Shown: positions 18,160 through 26,735, counted from the first letter of the stretch. The stretch is DNA of 57,296 bases from Microseira wollei NIES-4236 (GCF_020521235.1 NZ_BLAY01000048.1:1-57296), one strand, 5' to 3'. The notes: a model not told the origin generated them from the letters alone. Numbers and translations are program-made.

Positions 18160-18640
18160 CTAATATACGCGGGCGGGACGCCCACTCCACAAGAGATTGA
18201 TTTTTCTTGTGGTATAGGCATCCTGCCTGTCCCACACCTACCCCAGCAGAGATGGATTTTGCTTGTGACATAGGCATCCTGCCTGTCGGGCACCCACCCC
18301 AGCAGAGATGGATTTTGCTTGTGACATAGGCATCCTGCCTGTCCCACACCCACCCCACAAGAGATTGATTTTGCTTGTGGTATAGGCATCCTGCCTGTCC
18401 CACACCTACCCCACAAGAGATTGATTTTGCTTGTGGCATAGGCATCCTGCCTGTCCCACACCTACCCCACAAGAGATTGATTTTGCTTGTGGTATAGGCA
18501 TCCTGCCTGTCGGGCACCCACCCCACCAGAGATGGATTTTGCTTGTGACATAGGCATCCTGCCTGTCGGGCACCCACCCCACCAGAGATGGATTTTGCTT
18601 GTGACATAGGCATCCTGCCTGTGCCACCCATTTTAGGTAC
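18160..18640. repeat. Eight-copy 56-bp tandem repeat between pstS and pstC
   Basis: The string AGGCATCCTGCCTGT starts at 18216, 18272, 18328, 18384, 18440, 18496, 18552 and 18608, an exact 56-bp period. Each unit holds this small hairpin plus TTGCTTGTG and CCACCCCA blocks that can pair across the unit. Substitutions are confined to a few positions (GTCCC or GTCGG; CACAAG or CAGCAG). Frames of about 80-160 codons run through it on the minus strand, but they lack starts and are artefacts of repetition. Confidence 0.92.
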
Positions 18641-18645
18641 AAGAC

Positions 18646-19698
18646 TTAACGGACGCCGCTATTGACTGCTTGAACCACTCTGCTAGCAATCGGAGCAGGA
18701 ATGCGCGTATAGCTGAGGTCATCGTTGATTTGTTGACCGTCGGTCATCACCCATTGTACCAATCGCTTCACTGCATCAGCTTTACCGGGTTGAGGATACT
18801 GTTTGTAAACCATCATCCAAGTCAAACCCACGATAGGATAACCTTGGTTCGGGTTACCAAATTCAGTAAAGTTGACGCGGAAGTCTTGGTTAAAATCTAC
18901 ACCTGACAACGCTTGGTTTGCTGCCTCCATCGAAGGCGCAACGTAAGCATTACTGCGATTTTGCAATTGCGCCATCTGCATGTTAGCGCTCTTGGCAAAC
19001 GAGTATTCTACGTAACCAATCGCACCCCGCGTCTGTCTCACGCTTTGTGCAACACCGGGATTTCCTTGACCCCGCAGCGGATTTCCAGGCCAGTTGGGTG
19101 TAGTGCTAGCAGTTACTCTACCCCGAAAATAAGGATTAATTGCACTCAAGTGATTGCTAAAAATAAAGCTAGTACCGCTGCTATCTGCACGCACTGCCAG
19201 TCGAATCGGTTGATTGGGCAAGTTTACCCCTGGATTAGCAGAAGCAATTTTCGGGTCGTTCCAGCTAGTAATTTGACCGGAAAAAATACCAGGAAGTGCT
19301 TCGCGGGATAGTTTGAGATTGTTAACCCCTGGCAGATTATAAACAACTGCAACCGGGCCGCCAGCAGTGGGGATAAATATTACACCCCGACTAACTTTCC
19401 CCATTTCGTCATCTTTCATTGCCACGTCGCTCCCGGCAAAATCTACCGTTCCGGCAATCATTTGGCGAATTCCAGCACCGCTACCTACGGCTTGGTAGTT
19501 AACTCGAATGTTGGGGTTTTTTTGGCTGAATTGCTGAAAATACCTCTGATACAAAGGCGCCGGAAATGTTGCGCCCGCTCCGTTAAGTGTTACTGATGCT
19601 GTTTGGGATGTTGCCGTGTAAACGAAGCCTCCCACAACACCAACTGTTACGGCGGAAGCCACTACAGCTCGACGCAAAGTAGTGGAAGATAAAGCCAT
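18646..19698 (-). CDS. pstS: Phosphate-binding protein PstS
   Basis: 350 residues from the ATG at 19698, with GGGATAG upstream; an in-frame start seven codons earlier is less likely. A signal peptide (LRRAVVASAVTVGVVGGFVYTATSQT) exports it to the periplasm, where it captures phosphate for PstCAB. LNGAGATFPAPLYQRYFQQF, AVGSGAGIRQMIAGTVDFAGSDVAM and RADSSGTSFIFSNHL are the phosphate-binding loops. It is the first gene of pstSCAB and is preceded by a Pho box. Confidence 0.96.
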   Translation of the reverse strand: MALSSTTLRRAVVASAVTVGVVGGFVYTATSQTASVTLNGAGATFPAPLYQRYFQQFSQKNPNIRVNYQAVGSGAGIRQMIAGTVDFAGSDVAMKDDEMGKVSRGVIFIPTAGGPVAVVYNLPGVNNLKLSREALPGIFSGQITSWNDPKIASANPGVNLPNQPIRLAVRADSSGTSFIFSNHLSAINPYFRGRVTASTTPNWPGNPLRGQGNPGVAQSVRQTRGAIGYVEYSFAKSANMQMAQLQNRSNAYVAPSMEAANQALSGVDFNQDFRVNFTEFGNPNQGYPIVGLTWMMVYKQYPQPGKADAVKRLVQWVMTDGQQINDDLSYTRIPAPIASRVVQAVNSGVR

Positions 19699-19793
19699 AC
19701 TATCCCTATCCTTAAGCACAAATGCATTTTTGATTAAGCACTTCTCACCCTACACTTTACTGGTTAAGAAAAGGAAAATATCAGTCTAATTAT

Positions 19794-19823
19794 AGGTTAA
19801 GCTGAGATTAACTTATGTTTAAG
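19794..19823 (-). promoter_or_regulatory. Pho box (three direct 8-mers) upstream of pstS
   Basis: On the minus strand, CTTAAACA, GTTAATCT and CTTAACCT lie in a row with 3-bp spacers. This fits the cyanobacterial Pho box, three PyTTAAPyPy(T/A) repeats bound by the PhoB/SphR response regulator. GATATT at 19777-19782, 11 bp downstream of the last repeat, is a candidate -10, and TATAAT abuts the box at 19789-19794. The box is about 95 bp from the pstS start. Confidence 0.8.
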
Positions 19824-19982
19824 CAAAAGTTATATTAAGATTAAAAATTTTTAGTTATTTTTTTGTTGCCAAGTTTAGATGGGATCTGCCCTGAGGCTGC
19901 AACTCCAAGATGGCAAGCAAGAGTTAAGTTCGACATACCTCTAAAGGGGTATTTTTTCTGCCTCTTGTTCGTAGTGGGGACG

Positions 19983-21368
19983 TTACTCCTCTGTTTGAGC
20001 GATCGCAACTTGCCACCCTTTCTTCGTTTGCCCCAGTTTTAAAGAACTACAAGACTTTATAAACTTAGGGAAATTTCCATTTAAATTCAATTCATCTAGG
20101 GTTTGACTAATCGTTTTACCGTATTTTTTATGAAATTCACTTCCTAAACTTGACATAGAAATAGCGATATTAGAAGATTTAGCCGTTAAACTTTTCAAAA
20201 GATTAACAAGCGCGTCTTCTAATTCAGCTGGCGAACTAATAGATGAATTTCTCATATTATTTTGCTCATCTAATTCAGGATTTGAGCCATTGCCATTTGA
20301 CGCTTTCGGCTCAGACATTTCAAATAAAGTAATATAAAGTGGCGAACGCTCCGAAACTTGATGCGCCACAAACTCAGATGGATACTCGAAGAAAATATCT
20401 CTTGTTCTTTTCCCTGGAAAGTGAGTTGCGACAACTTGAGTAATAGTAATCTGGTACTTACTTTGAAAAAGATTTGAAATTCTAGATAACTTGAGCCACT
20501 GACAACCAGTTTGCAATTGTTCGGCTTTAATTAACTGTTTTAAACAGGCAATAAATTCCTCAACCGAAGGCATTTCGGGGATGGGTTTGAGCGAATGAGT
20601 TTGAGTTTCTCCCGTCTTGCTGTTAAAGACTGCGATCTCACCTTTTTGTTTGCGAACCCGATATACAGTTAACCCGTGGGTTTGCAGCGTAGTACATAAA
20701 TGAATAATTGCGTTATCCGACGAGCAAACTAATACTTCTTTCGCATTTGGGTAATGTACAAAAATAGAAGATCCAACCGTTGCCATTTTTAAATCGGCGC
20801 TGTCTTTTCCGGGGGGGACGTGAATTAGTTCGTAATGACGTTCGTGAAATTCAGCGTCTTTCCTCCCCATGCTGCGCCAATTGGCAAATGCGATTTTAAT
20901 TTGAATCGGATAGGTACATATTTTCTCTAAAAATTTCTCTGTTTCTACATCTAATTGTAAGTTTTCTACATCTAAAAGTAAGATGGCAATAGCACCCGCC
21001 GATTTTGAGCCTAAATTTTCCCCTCCATTTGACGGCGTTTCCGGCTGAATAATTATCTGACGTAGGTTCTTTATTAATACTTTGAACTCAGCCGTTTCAA
21101 AAAAGCTGGGTTCCACCAGAAGCTGCAAAAATTTTCTAACTTTAACCAGTTGGGCTTTTTGGTCAGAGGCATTTAGTAGTTCTTGTTTCAACCTATCTTT
21201 GAAGATAGACTGATAGCGGTCATCTTTCCATGCCACTTTTCGATACTTTTCTTTCAGCCATTCCGGATGCTGCCGCTGCATCTCTAGAACAGCTTCATAG
21301 ATATAAATACTTATTCGATCGAGAACGGTAGAATCAGTCACTGACAGCAAGCTAATGTGGTCTGGCAT
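19983..21368 (-). CDS. NYN-domain (PIN-like RNase fold) protein with C-terminal LOTUS-like domains
   Basis: 461 residues in four parts. Residues 1-120 are helical and basic. Residues about 130-260 form a NYN domain: AIAILLLDVENLQLD with the first acidic residue, GKDSADLKMATVG with the central Asp pair, and VLVCSSDNAI with the third. Residues about 280-345 and 385-455 (ISNLFQSKYQITITQVVATHFPGK; MSSLGSEFHKKYGKTISQTLDEL) look like OST-HTH/LOTUS winged helices that bind RNA or partners. A NYN plus LOTUS layout suggests a regulatory ribonuclease. The gene is divergent from ubiD, 71 bp apart. The fold is read from motifs; the function is inferred. Confidence 0.7.
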   Translation of the reverse strand: MPDHISLLSVTDSTVLDRISIYIYEAVLEMQRQHPEWLKEKYRKVAWKDDRYQSIFKDRLKQELLNASDQKAQLVKVRKFLQLLVEPSFFETAEFKVLIKNLRQIIIQPETPSNGGENLGSKSAGAIAILLLDVENLQLDVETEKFLEKICTYPIQIKIAFANWRSMGRKDAEFHERHYELIHVPPGKDSADLKMATVGSSIFVHYPNAKEVLVCSSDNAIIHLCTTLQTHGLTVYRVRKQKGEIAVFNSKTGETQTHSLKPIPEMPSVEEFIACLKQLIKAEQLQTGCQWLKLSRISNLFQSKYQITITQVVATHFPGKRTRDIFFEYPSEFVAHQVSERSPLYITLFEMSEPKASNGNGSNPELDEQNNMRNSSISSPAELEDALVNLLKSLTAKSSNIAISMSSLGSEFHKKYGKTISQTLDELNLNGNFPKFIKSCSSLKLGQTKKGWQVAIAQTEE

Positions 21369-21439
21369 AGCCTTCCACGCGCATGGGGTGGCCTATGAGT
21401 CCATAATAAAAGGAAGTTTAACCTTTACATATCTTAATC

Positions 21440-22966
21440 ATGGCTAGAGACCTGCGGGGATTCATCAAACTACTGGAAGAAAAAGGGCAATTGCGGCGAA
21501 TTAGTGCCTTAGTTGACCCAGATTTAGAAATTGCGGAGATTTCCAACCGGATGCTGCAACAAGGCGGCCCTGGGTTAATCTTTGAAAATGTCAAAGGGTC
21601 GCCTTATCCTGTAGCGGTGAACCTGCTGGGAACGGTGGAACGCATTTGCTGGGCGATGAACATGCAGCACCCCCAGGAGTTAGAGGAATTGGGGAAAAAA
21701 CTGGCAATGCTGCAACAACCCAAACCACCCAAAAAGATATCCCAGGCGGTCGAGTTTGGCAAGGTGCTGTTTGACGTGCTGAAAGCAAAACCGGGGCGAG
21801 ACTTTTTCCCCGCGTGTCAGCAAGTGGTAATTGAGGGAGATGACCTGGATTTAAACAAAATTCCGATGATTCGCCCCTATCCAGGGGATGCAGGCCAGAT
21901 TATCACCCTGGGATTGGTAATTACCAAAGATTGCGAAACCGGCGTCCCGAATGTGGGGGTATATCGGTTGCAACTGCAATCGCCCAGTACGATGACGGTG
22001 CATTGGTTATCCGTCAGAGGTGGGGCGAGGCATTTACGGAAAGCGGCGCAACAGGGTAAGAAATTGGAAATTGCGATCGCTCTCGGCGTCGATCCTCTAA
22101 TTATCATGGCAGCTGCTACCCCCATCCCCGTAGACTTATCGGAATGGCTGTTTGCAGGGCTTTACGGCGGTTCCGGCGTGCAACTCGCGAAATGCAAAAC
22201 AGTCGATTTAGAAGTCCCAGCGGACTCGGAAATGGTCTTAGAAGGGACGATTACACCAGGGGAGGTATTGCCCGATGGGCCGTTTGGCGATCATATGGGA
22301 TATTACGGCGGCAAGGAAGATTCGCCCCTGATTCGCTTCCACTGCATGACCCAGCGAAAAGATCCAATTTATTTAACCACCTTTAGCGGGCGTCCGCCCA
22401 AAGAAGAAGCGATGATGGCGATCGCTCTCAATCGCATTTACACCCCCATCCTACGGCAACAAGTCTCGGAAATCGTCGATTTCTTCCTGCCAATGGAAGC
22501 TTTAAGTTACAAAGCTGCCATTATTTCCATTGACAAAGCATATCCCGGACAAGCACGCCGCGCCGCCCTGGCATTTTGGAGTGCCTTACCCCAATTTACC
22601 TACACTAAATTTGTCATTGTCGTCGATAAAAACATTAACATTCGCGATCCGCGTCAAGTCGTATGGGCAATTAGTTCCAAAGTTGACCCGGTGCGGGATG
22701 TTTTTATTCTGCCCAATACACCATTTGATAGTTTAGACTTCGCCAGCGAAAAAATTGGTTTAGGCGGACGCATGGGGATTGACGCGACAACTAAAATCCC
22801 CCCCGAAACCGAACACGAATGGGGCGCACCTTTGGAATCAGATCCAGATGTAGCGGCGATGGTAGAACGCCGTTGGGCAGAATATGGGTTAGCAGATTTG
22901 CAGTTAGGAGAAGTCGATCCGAACTTATTCGGATATGATATGCCGAGGCACAAACCAAAAATTTGA
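21440..22966 (+). CDS. UbiD family decarboxylase
   Basis: 508 residues. UbiD enzymes use prenylated FMN to (de)carboxylate aromatic or unsaturated acids. The start MARDLRGFIKLLEEKGQLRRI, the region IPMIRPYPGDAGQIITLGLVITKDCETG (about 134-161), and the catalytic stretch GPFGDHMGYYGGKEDSPLIRFHCMTQRKDPIYLTTFSGRPP (about 280-320) match the family. In cyanobacteria such proteins are often annotated as 4-hydroxybenzoate decarboxylase for plastoquinone synthesis. No ubiX-like flavin prenyltransferase is adjacent. A fragment resembling its own 3' end lies at 25110-25138. Confidence 0.93.
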   Translation: MARDLRGFIKLLEEKGQLRRISALVDPDLEIAEISNRMLQQGGPGLIFENVKGSPYPVAVNLLGTVERICWAMNMQHPQELEELGKKLAMLQQPKPPKKISQAVEFGKVLFDVLKAKPGRDFFPACQQVVIEGDDLDLNKIPMIRPYPGDAGQIITLGLVITKDCETGVPNVGVYRLQLQSPSTMTVHWLSVRGGARHLRKAAQQGKKLEIAIALGVDPLIIMAAATPIPVDLSEWLFAGLYGGSGVQLAKCKTVDLEVPADSEMVLEGTITPGEVLPDGPFGDHMGYYGGKEDSPLIRFHCMTQRKDPIYLTTFSGRPPKEEAMMAIALNRIYTPILRQQVSEIVDFFLPMEALSYKAAIISIDKAYPGQARRAALAFWSALPQFTYTKFVIVVDKNINIRDPRQVVWAISSKVDPVRDVFILPNTPFDSLDFASEKIGLGGRMGIDATTKIPPETEHEWGAPLESDPDVAAMVERRWAEYGLADLQLGEVDPNLFGYDMPRHKPKI

Positions 22967-23435
22967 AATCTAACAAAGAATAGACCTCTGGCAAAAATAA
23001 CACCGGACGGGCAAGATGCCCATCCCACAAGAAAAAATCATATCAAATCCGGCTCGAAAACCCCTATAATCTTCTTCTTCTTGGCGTTCTTGGCTTCTTG
23101 GCGGTTCATTTAAAAAGGGGGTCATGGAAGCGCATTTGGTATCACTCTTGTGGGGTAGGCGTCTCGCCTGCCCAAGAAGTAGATAAAAAACTCTCTTTTC
23201 TGCCTCTGCATTCTCTGCGCCTGGAGCGGTTTTACTCCCTTCCCGGTAGAAGAAGATTATCTACTTCTTCCTTCTTCTTCCTTCTTCTTCCTTCTTCTTC
23301 CTTCGTGTCCTTCGCGTCTTCGTGGTTCAATAATACTAATTCTTCAGGCACCGAAACGAGCAATCATTCAAATGCAAACGGAAACGATATTATGGGCTAA
23401 GGTACGCCTTATACAATTGCTTTCGAGGTCAACCG
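22967..23435. other. Intergenic region with GC-rich repeats and a TTCTTCC microsatellite
   Basis: 469 bp. A copy of the GGGCAAGATGCCCATCCCAC repeat lies at about 23009-23030 and an opposite-sense copy (GTGGGGTAGGCGTCTCGCC) at 23151-23169. A polypyrimidine run of CTTCTTCTTC repeats spans about 23261-23303. Open frames here are low-complexity and not convincing genes. Confidence 0.6.
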
Positions 23436-24221
23436 ATGCCTTCTCCGTTTTCCGGCATGGACCCGTATTTAGAAAATCCTGCATTATGGACGAAAGTTCA
23501 TCAGCGTTTAATTGTAGCGCTAGCAGACGCTCTATCTCCACACTTGCGGCCTAAATATATAGTAGACATCGCAGAAAGAGTGTATCAAACAACAGAGGAA
23601 AACTCGTTACTTGTTGGTATTCCCGATGTCGCAGTAAAGCGTTCTCAAACTGTCAATAGCTCATCAACGGCAAATATAGCGCTCGCAACGCCTCCAGTCC
23701 AAGCAGCTACAGTAATAATTCCTCTGCCTGAAACGGTACGGGAGTGGTATTTAGAAGTGCGAGAAGTAGCGACGAGACAGGTAATAACGGCAATTGAAGT
23801 GCTTTCCCCTAAAAATAAGCGTTCAAAAGAAGGACGCAAAGCATATTTAAAGAAACGTCAGCGAGTGTTTGGGAATTTAACCCATTTAGTCGAAATTGAC
23901 TTATTGCGTGCCGGGGAACCAATGCCAATTTTAGGCTCGCCCATCGAGAGCGATTATAGAATTTTGGTGAGTCGAAGCGAACGCCGTCCTCAAGCTGAAT
24001 TATATGCCTTTAACCTGCAACATAGCATCCCATCATTTTTGTTACCGTTGCAAGAGGAAGATACGGAACCTGCGATAGACTTGCAAACCTTAATAAATGG
24101 CGTATATGACCGGGCTGCTTACGATTTAGTGATAGATTACACTCGCGAAGTAGCCCCACCCCTAGAGGAAGAAAATGCTGCTTGGGTGGATGCACTACTG
24201 CGAGAGAAAGGGTTACGGTAA
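23436..24221 (+). CDS. DUF4058 family protein
   Basis: 261 residues. The start MPSPFSGMDPYLENPALW is the hallmark of the DUF4058 family, followed by LWTKVHQRLIVALADALSPHL, a central EVLSPKNKRSKEGRKAYLKKR (about 127-147) that resembles a nuclease-fold acidic/lysine motif, and VEIDLLRAGEPMP. The family is abundant in filamentous cyanobacteria and often grouped with restriction-endonuclease-like folds; no activity is known to me. The gene is isolated between repeat-rich spacers. Confidence 0.88.
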   Translation: MPSPFSGMDPYLENPALWTKVHQRLIVALADALSPHLRPKYIVDIAERVYQTTEENSLLVGIPDVAVKRSQTVNSSSTANIALATPPVQAATVIIPLPETVREWYLEVREVATRQVITAIEVLSPKNKRSKEGRKAYLKKRQRVFGNLTHLVEIDLLRAGEPMPILGSPIESDYRILVSRSERRPQAELYAFNLQHSIPSFLLPLQEEDTEPAIDLQTLINGVYDRAAYDLVIDYTREVAPPLEEENAAWVDALLREKGLR

Positions 24222-24227
24222 GATAAA

Positions 24228-24355
24228 CAGGACTTACGCACGACGAGAAAAGAAACCCGGTTTCTTCGTCGTTCGCGCCGCGTGCCGGAGGCATATCTCG
24301 AGTTTCCTCTCCCAACTATTTTTCGTATCACCTTAGTTTCTTTGCGTAAGTCCTG
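24228..24355. mobile_element. 128-bp element with CAGGACTTACGCA inverted ends
   Basis: CAGGACTTACGCA at 24228-24240 is mirrored exactly by TGCGTAAGTCCTG at 24343-24355. The interior has GAAACCCGGTTTC, a palindrome shared with other members. No coding capacity: a MITE-like element. It lies in the 353-bp gap 24222-24574. Confidence 0.8.
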
Positions 24356-24574
24356 ATAAAAAATTTTTTTCTGATACTTTCCGGATCTGAGCCAATTCTA
24401 TAGGAAAAAGGCTATAAGCGATCGCGGCTCTTTCTAGATCGGCTCCAAAATGCGTTGCAGCTAATATCGCCCCAAACTTTAACAATATCAGTAGAGCGTT
24501 TTGTCTTTGCACAAAGCGCCAGATGCATTTTGCGAAGTTTGGGAACCCACATAGAGGAAAGGTATGCACCCCAA

Positions 24575-25009
24575 ATGGCAGAAGAAGCACTTTACAACAA
24601 CAAGAAGAACAAAATTCGCGTCACCCGCAGTTTGTTAGAAGCAAAAGGAGGTCGATATCCAATTCGCAACATTTATAAAATCAAACTGGACAAGAAAGGG
24701 GAAAAAGGAGGAATTTCTTACAACTCTGTCTTTGCCACTTTCCTAGCAATTTTAATTGCCTTTGGTATTAGCCAGCCCATTGTCGCCTTAATTGCGGTGC
24801 TGGCTTTTTTCTTTGCAGCAGTCGATCCATCAACTCAGCCTCAACCCATTTTCGATCTAAAGATTATCTTATCTCCCAATAACGAGGAACTTACCATCTC
24901 TCCCGAAGATGGTGACGACTTGAAAGCACTGCAAAAGGCGCTGGAAGACGCAATTGATAGTACCTACCATGCCAGAGATGTCAAGATAATCAGCGGTTCA
25001 TTAAACTAG
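24575..25009 (+). CDS. DUF6232-type small membrane protein, paralogue 1
   Basis: 144 residues from the ATG at 24575 (GAGGAAAGG upstream); an earlier in-frame start at 24455 would add 40 residues with no counterpart in the paralogues. Layout: an N-terminal beta-rich part (NKIRVTRSLLEAKGGRYPIRNIYKIKLDKK), two close hydrophobic segments (about 55-85), then a C-terminal cytosolic part (LTISPEDGDDLKALQKALEDAI). This matches the DUF6232 pattern as I know it. Three paralogues lie in a row (24575, 25576, 26208). Function unknown. Confidence 0.8.
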   Translation: MAEEALYNNKKNKIRVTRSLLEAKGGRYPIRNIYKIKLDKKGEKGGISYNSVFATFLAILIAFGISQPIVALIAVLAFFFAAVDPSTQPQPIFDLKIILSPNNEELTISPEDGDDLKALQKALEDAIDSTYHARDVKIISGSLN

Positions 25010-25575
25010 GAGGAAAGAGAAATCGTTAAGCCTAGAAACCCGGTTTTTCCAAAAAACCGGGTTTCTAAGTTTAGCTCGCTTCCCAGCGCCAGACTTGCCC
25101 CAGTGGCAAGTCGATCCGAATTTTTGCGGATATGCTATAACGTATTTGTACTGATTCTTAGGACTTCGCGTCGTGGCTTCAAGGCTAACTTTCCTTGATA
25201 CTAAAACTTGTGGGTCGCTAAGGTACCAAGCGCTGATATGCCAAGGCTAAAAAACAGGGAAAGCCAAGCAGAGAAATAGAGGCAAGAGGCCGTTGATTTG
25301 GGTGCATCTAATTTGCTCAAAGTGTTAAGTAGATGTCGGTTCAGGTGGATTTGCCCATCTGTCCTGTCATTTATCTTCAGGGAAGCCGTAGCGCCGAACT
25401 GCATTTGTCATTTACCCCAGGCAATAAAGCTGTCAAAGTTTTATAAACTTCTGTGAAGAAATCGGAAATCACCGCAACTTCATCAGTAGACAAGAGTGTA
25501 TTTCACCTTGCGTGAGATGCACCCTAAGCTATAGGGCTGTGGGGCTACTCGTACAAAAGGATAACGCACCCGCAT
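25010..25575. other. Intergenic region: hairpin, ubiD-like fragment, leader of the next gene
   Basis: 566 bp. At 25033-25067 GAAACCCGGTTTTT pairs with AAAAAACCGGGTTTC, a likely transcript end. At 25110-25138, 25 of 29 bases match the 3' end of the ubiD gene at 21440. At 25522-25544 begins a leader conserved with that of the third DUF6232 gene. The remainder shows no convincing gene; a weak 67-codon minus-strand frame with one hydrophobic segment was not accepted. Confidence 0.55.
25522..25575 (+). promoter_or_regulatory. Conserved 5' leader of the second DUF6232 gene
   Basis: CCCTAAGCTATAGGGCTGTG and then AAAAGGATAACGCACCC end at the start codon. The segment is matched in order and spacing by 26156-26207 before the third gene. 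AAAGGA is the probable ribosome site. CCCTA/TAGGG at 25522-25535 can form a small hairpin. Confidence 0.6.
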
Positions 25576-25974
25576 ATGCTATCTACCGCCGAAAAAGTAC
25601 TTTACAACAAGAATAAGATTCGCATTACCAGAGCGCTGCTTGAGTATAAAGGAACCGCGTATCCAATTCGGAACATTTCCCAAGTCAGGGTGGACAAGAA
25701 AGAAGCTGATGACCAACCCTTGATCGGTTTCATCCTTCTTGCTTGTTTAGCGGCAGCAGCGGCTTTGTACTTCAATCTGCCAACGTTAATAGTACTGGGA
25801 GCGATACTGGTTTTACTTTGGGTTTTAAACCCAACTGAGGTAGAGCCTACCTACAAGTTAATCGTCACTACGAATCAAGGGGAAGTAATCACCCTCGAAC
25901 CTAAAGATGGTGACGATATGAAGGAGATGAAAGGCGCGTTGGAACAAGCAATTGATATGTCTGATTATCGGTGA
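25576..25974 (+). CDS. DUF6232-type small membrane protein, paralogue 2
   Basis: 132 residues. LYNKNKIRITRALLEYKGTAYPIRNISQVRVDKKEAD aligns without gaps with paralogue 1. Two membrane segments follow (PLIGFILLACLAAAAALYF; PTLIVLGAILVLLWVL) and then a C-terminal part TTNQGEVITLEPKDGDDMKEMKGALEQAI that shares the DGDDxKxxxxALExAI motif with paralogue 1. Upstream lies a 50-bp leader conserved with paralogue 3. Function unknown. Confidence 0.82.
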   Translation: MLSTAEKVLYNKNKIRITRALLEYKGTAYPIRNISQVRVDKKEADDQPLIGFILLACLAAAAALYFNLPTLIVLGAILVLLWVLNPTEVEPTYKLIVTTNQGEVITLEPKDGDDMKEMKGALEQAIDMSDYR

Positions 25975-26155
25975 TAGTAAGGGTGGGTTTTACCAGATAT
26001 TTTAAGGGGTGGTAAAACCCGCCCCTACTGGGTAATCTGACAGAAACCTCACCCCCAACCCCTCTCCTAGGAGGAGAGGGGAGAAAATCGATAAAATTCA
26101 CTCTTAGGATGGATATCTCAAGATTTAAGAATAGCTGATAATCATAACAGACCTA

Positions 26156-26207
26156 CCCTAAGCAATAAGGCCGTGGGGCACGCCTAGAAAAATGGAAGGC
26201 ACCCACT
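26156..26207 (+). promoter_or_regulatory. Conserved 5' leader of the third DUF6232 gene
   Basis: CCCTAAGCAATAAGGCCGTG, GGGCACGCC and AATGGAAGGCACCC correspond to the leader at 25522-25575 with roughly 70% identity by eye. GGAAGG is the probable ribosome site. Confidence 0.6.
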
Positions 26208-26618
26208 ATGACAATATCATCGCCAGAAAAATTTTACGAAAACCAAGAAGAGCGCATTCGGATTACTAGGACTGTGCTGGAGTATCAAGGGACGGATTAT
26301 CCCATTCGCCATATTGAGAAATGGAGCGGGAAGAAGGATTTCGAGTCTGGAAATTCGCCCCCTATCGATATCATCCCTGTAGGGGGTCTACTATTGCTCG
26401 TTACCTGGGTATTAGGGCAAACGACTTTAATATTGCCGGAGTTGGTATTGCTGGGAATTCTCCCTCTCCTGATGACAGCAAATGACGAGTCTGCTTACAA
26501 GCTGATCGTTACCACAGATAAAGGTGAGGAAATAACGCTGAAGGCTAGCAATAAGGATGAACTAAAAAAAATGAAATCAGCCCTAGAAAAAGCGATGAGT
26601 CATTTAAGAGAGGATTAG
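26208..26618 (+). CDS. DUF6232-type small membrane protein, paralogue 3
   Basis: 136 residues. EERIRITRTVLEYQGTDYPIRHIEKWSGKK is the counterpart of the N-terminal part of paralogues 1 and 2. Two hydrophobic segments follow (IIPVGGLLLLVTWVLG; LILPELVLLGILPLLM), then YKLIVTTDKGEEITLKASNKDELKKMKSALEKAM. It is more diverged from the other two than they are from each other in the middle, but the ends are clearly homologous. Function unknown. Confidence 0.8.
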   Translation: MTISSPEKFYENQEERIRITRTVLEYQGTDYPIRHIEKWSGKKDFESGNSPPIDIIPVGGLLLLVTWVLGQTTLILPELVLLGILPLLMTANDESAYKLIVTTDKGEEITLKASNKDELKKMKSALEKAMSHLRED

Positions 26619-26735
26619 TAGCTTGCTGAGGAATTCATGGCAATTTTGGGCGATCGCACCCGATGCGATCGCCCAATTTTCGTAAGTTGCAGCCCTCGCC
26701 GTCCCCAATAATATAAATCGCCGCGCTAAACTCAT

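Noticed and set aside
18141-18642. Minus-strand frames of 78-159 codons rich in CGTGRMPMPQAKS-type repeats
   Set aside because: They run through the 56-bp array in several phases, have no ribosome site, and arise from the repeat. No independent coding signal.
23098-23400. 100-codon frame rich in Ser and Phe
   Set aside because: It is a translation of the TTCTTCC microsatellite and neighbouring repeats.
25201-25404. 67-codon minus-strand frame with one hydrophobic segment
   Set aside because: No clear ribosome site or recognisable family; base pattern resembles the surrounding spacer.
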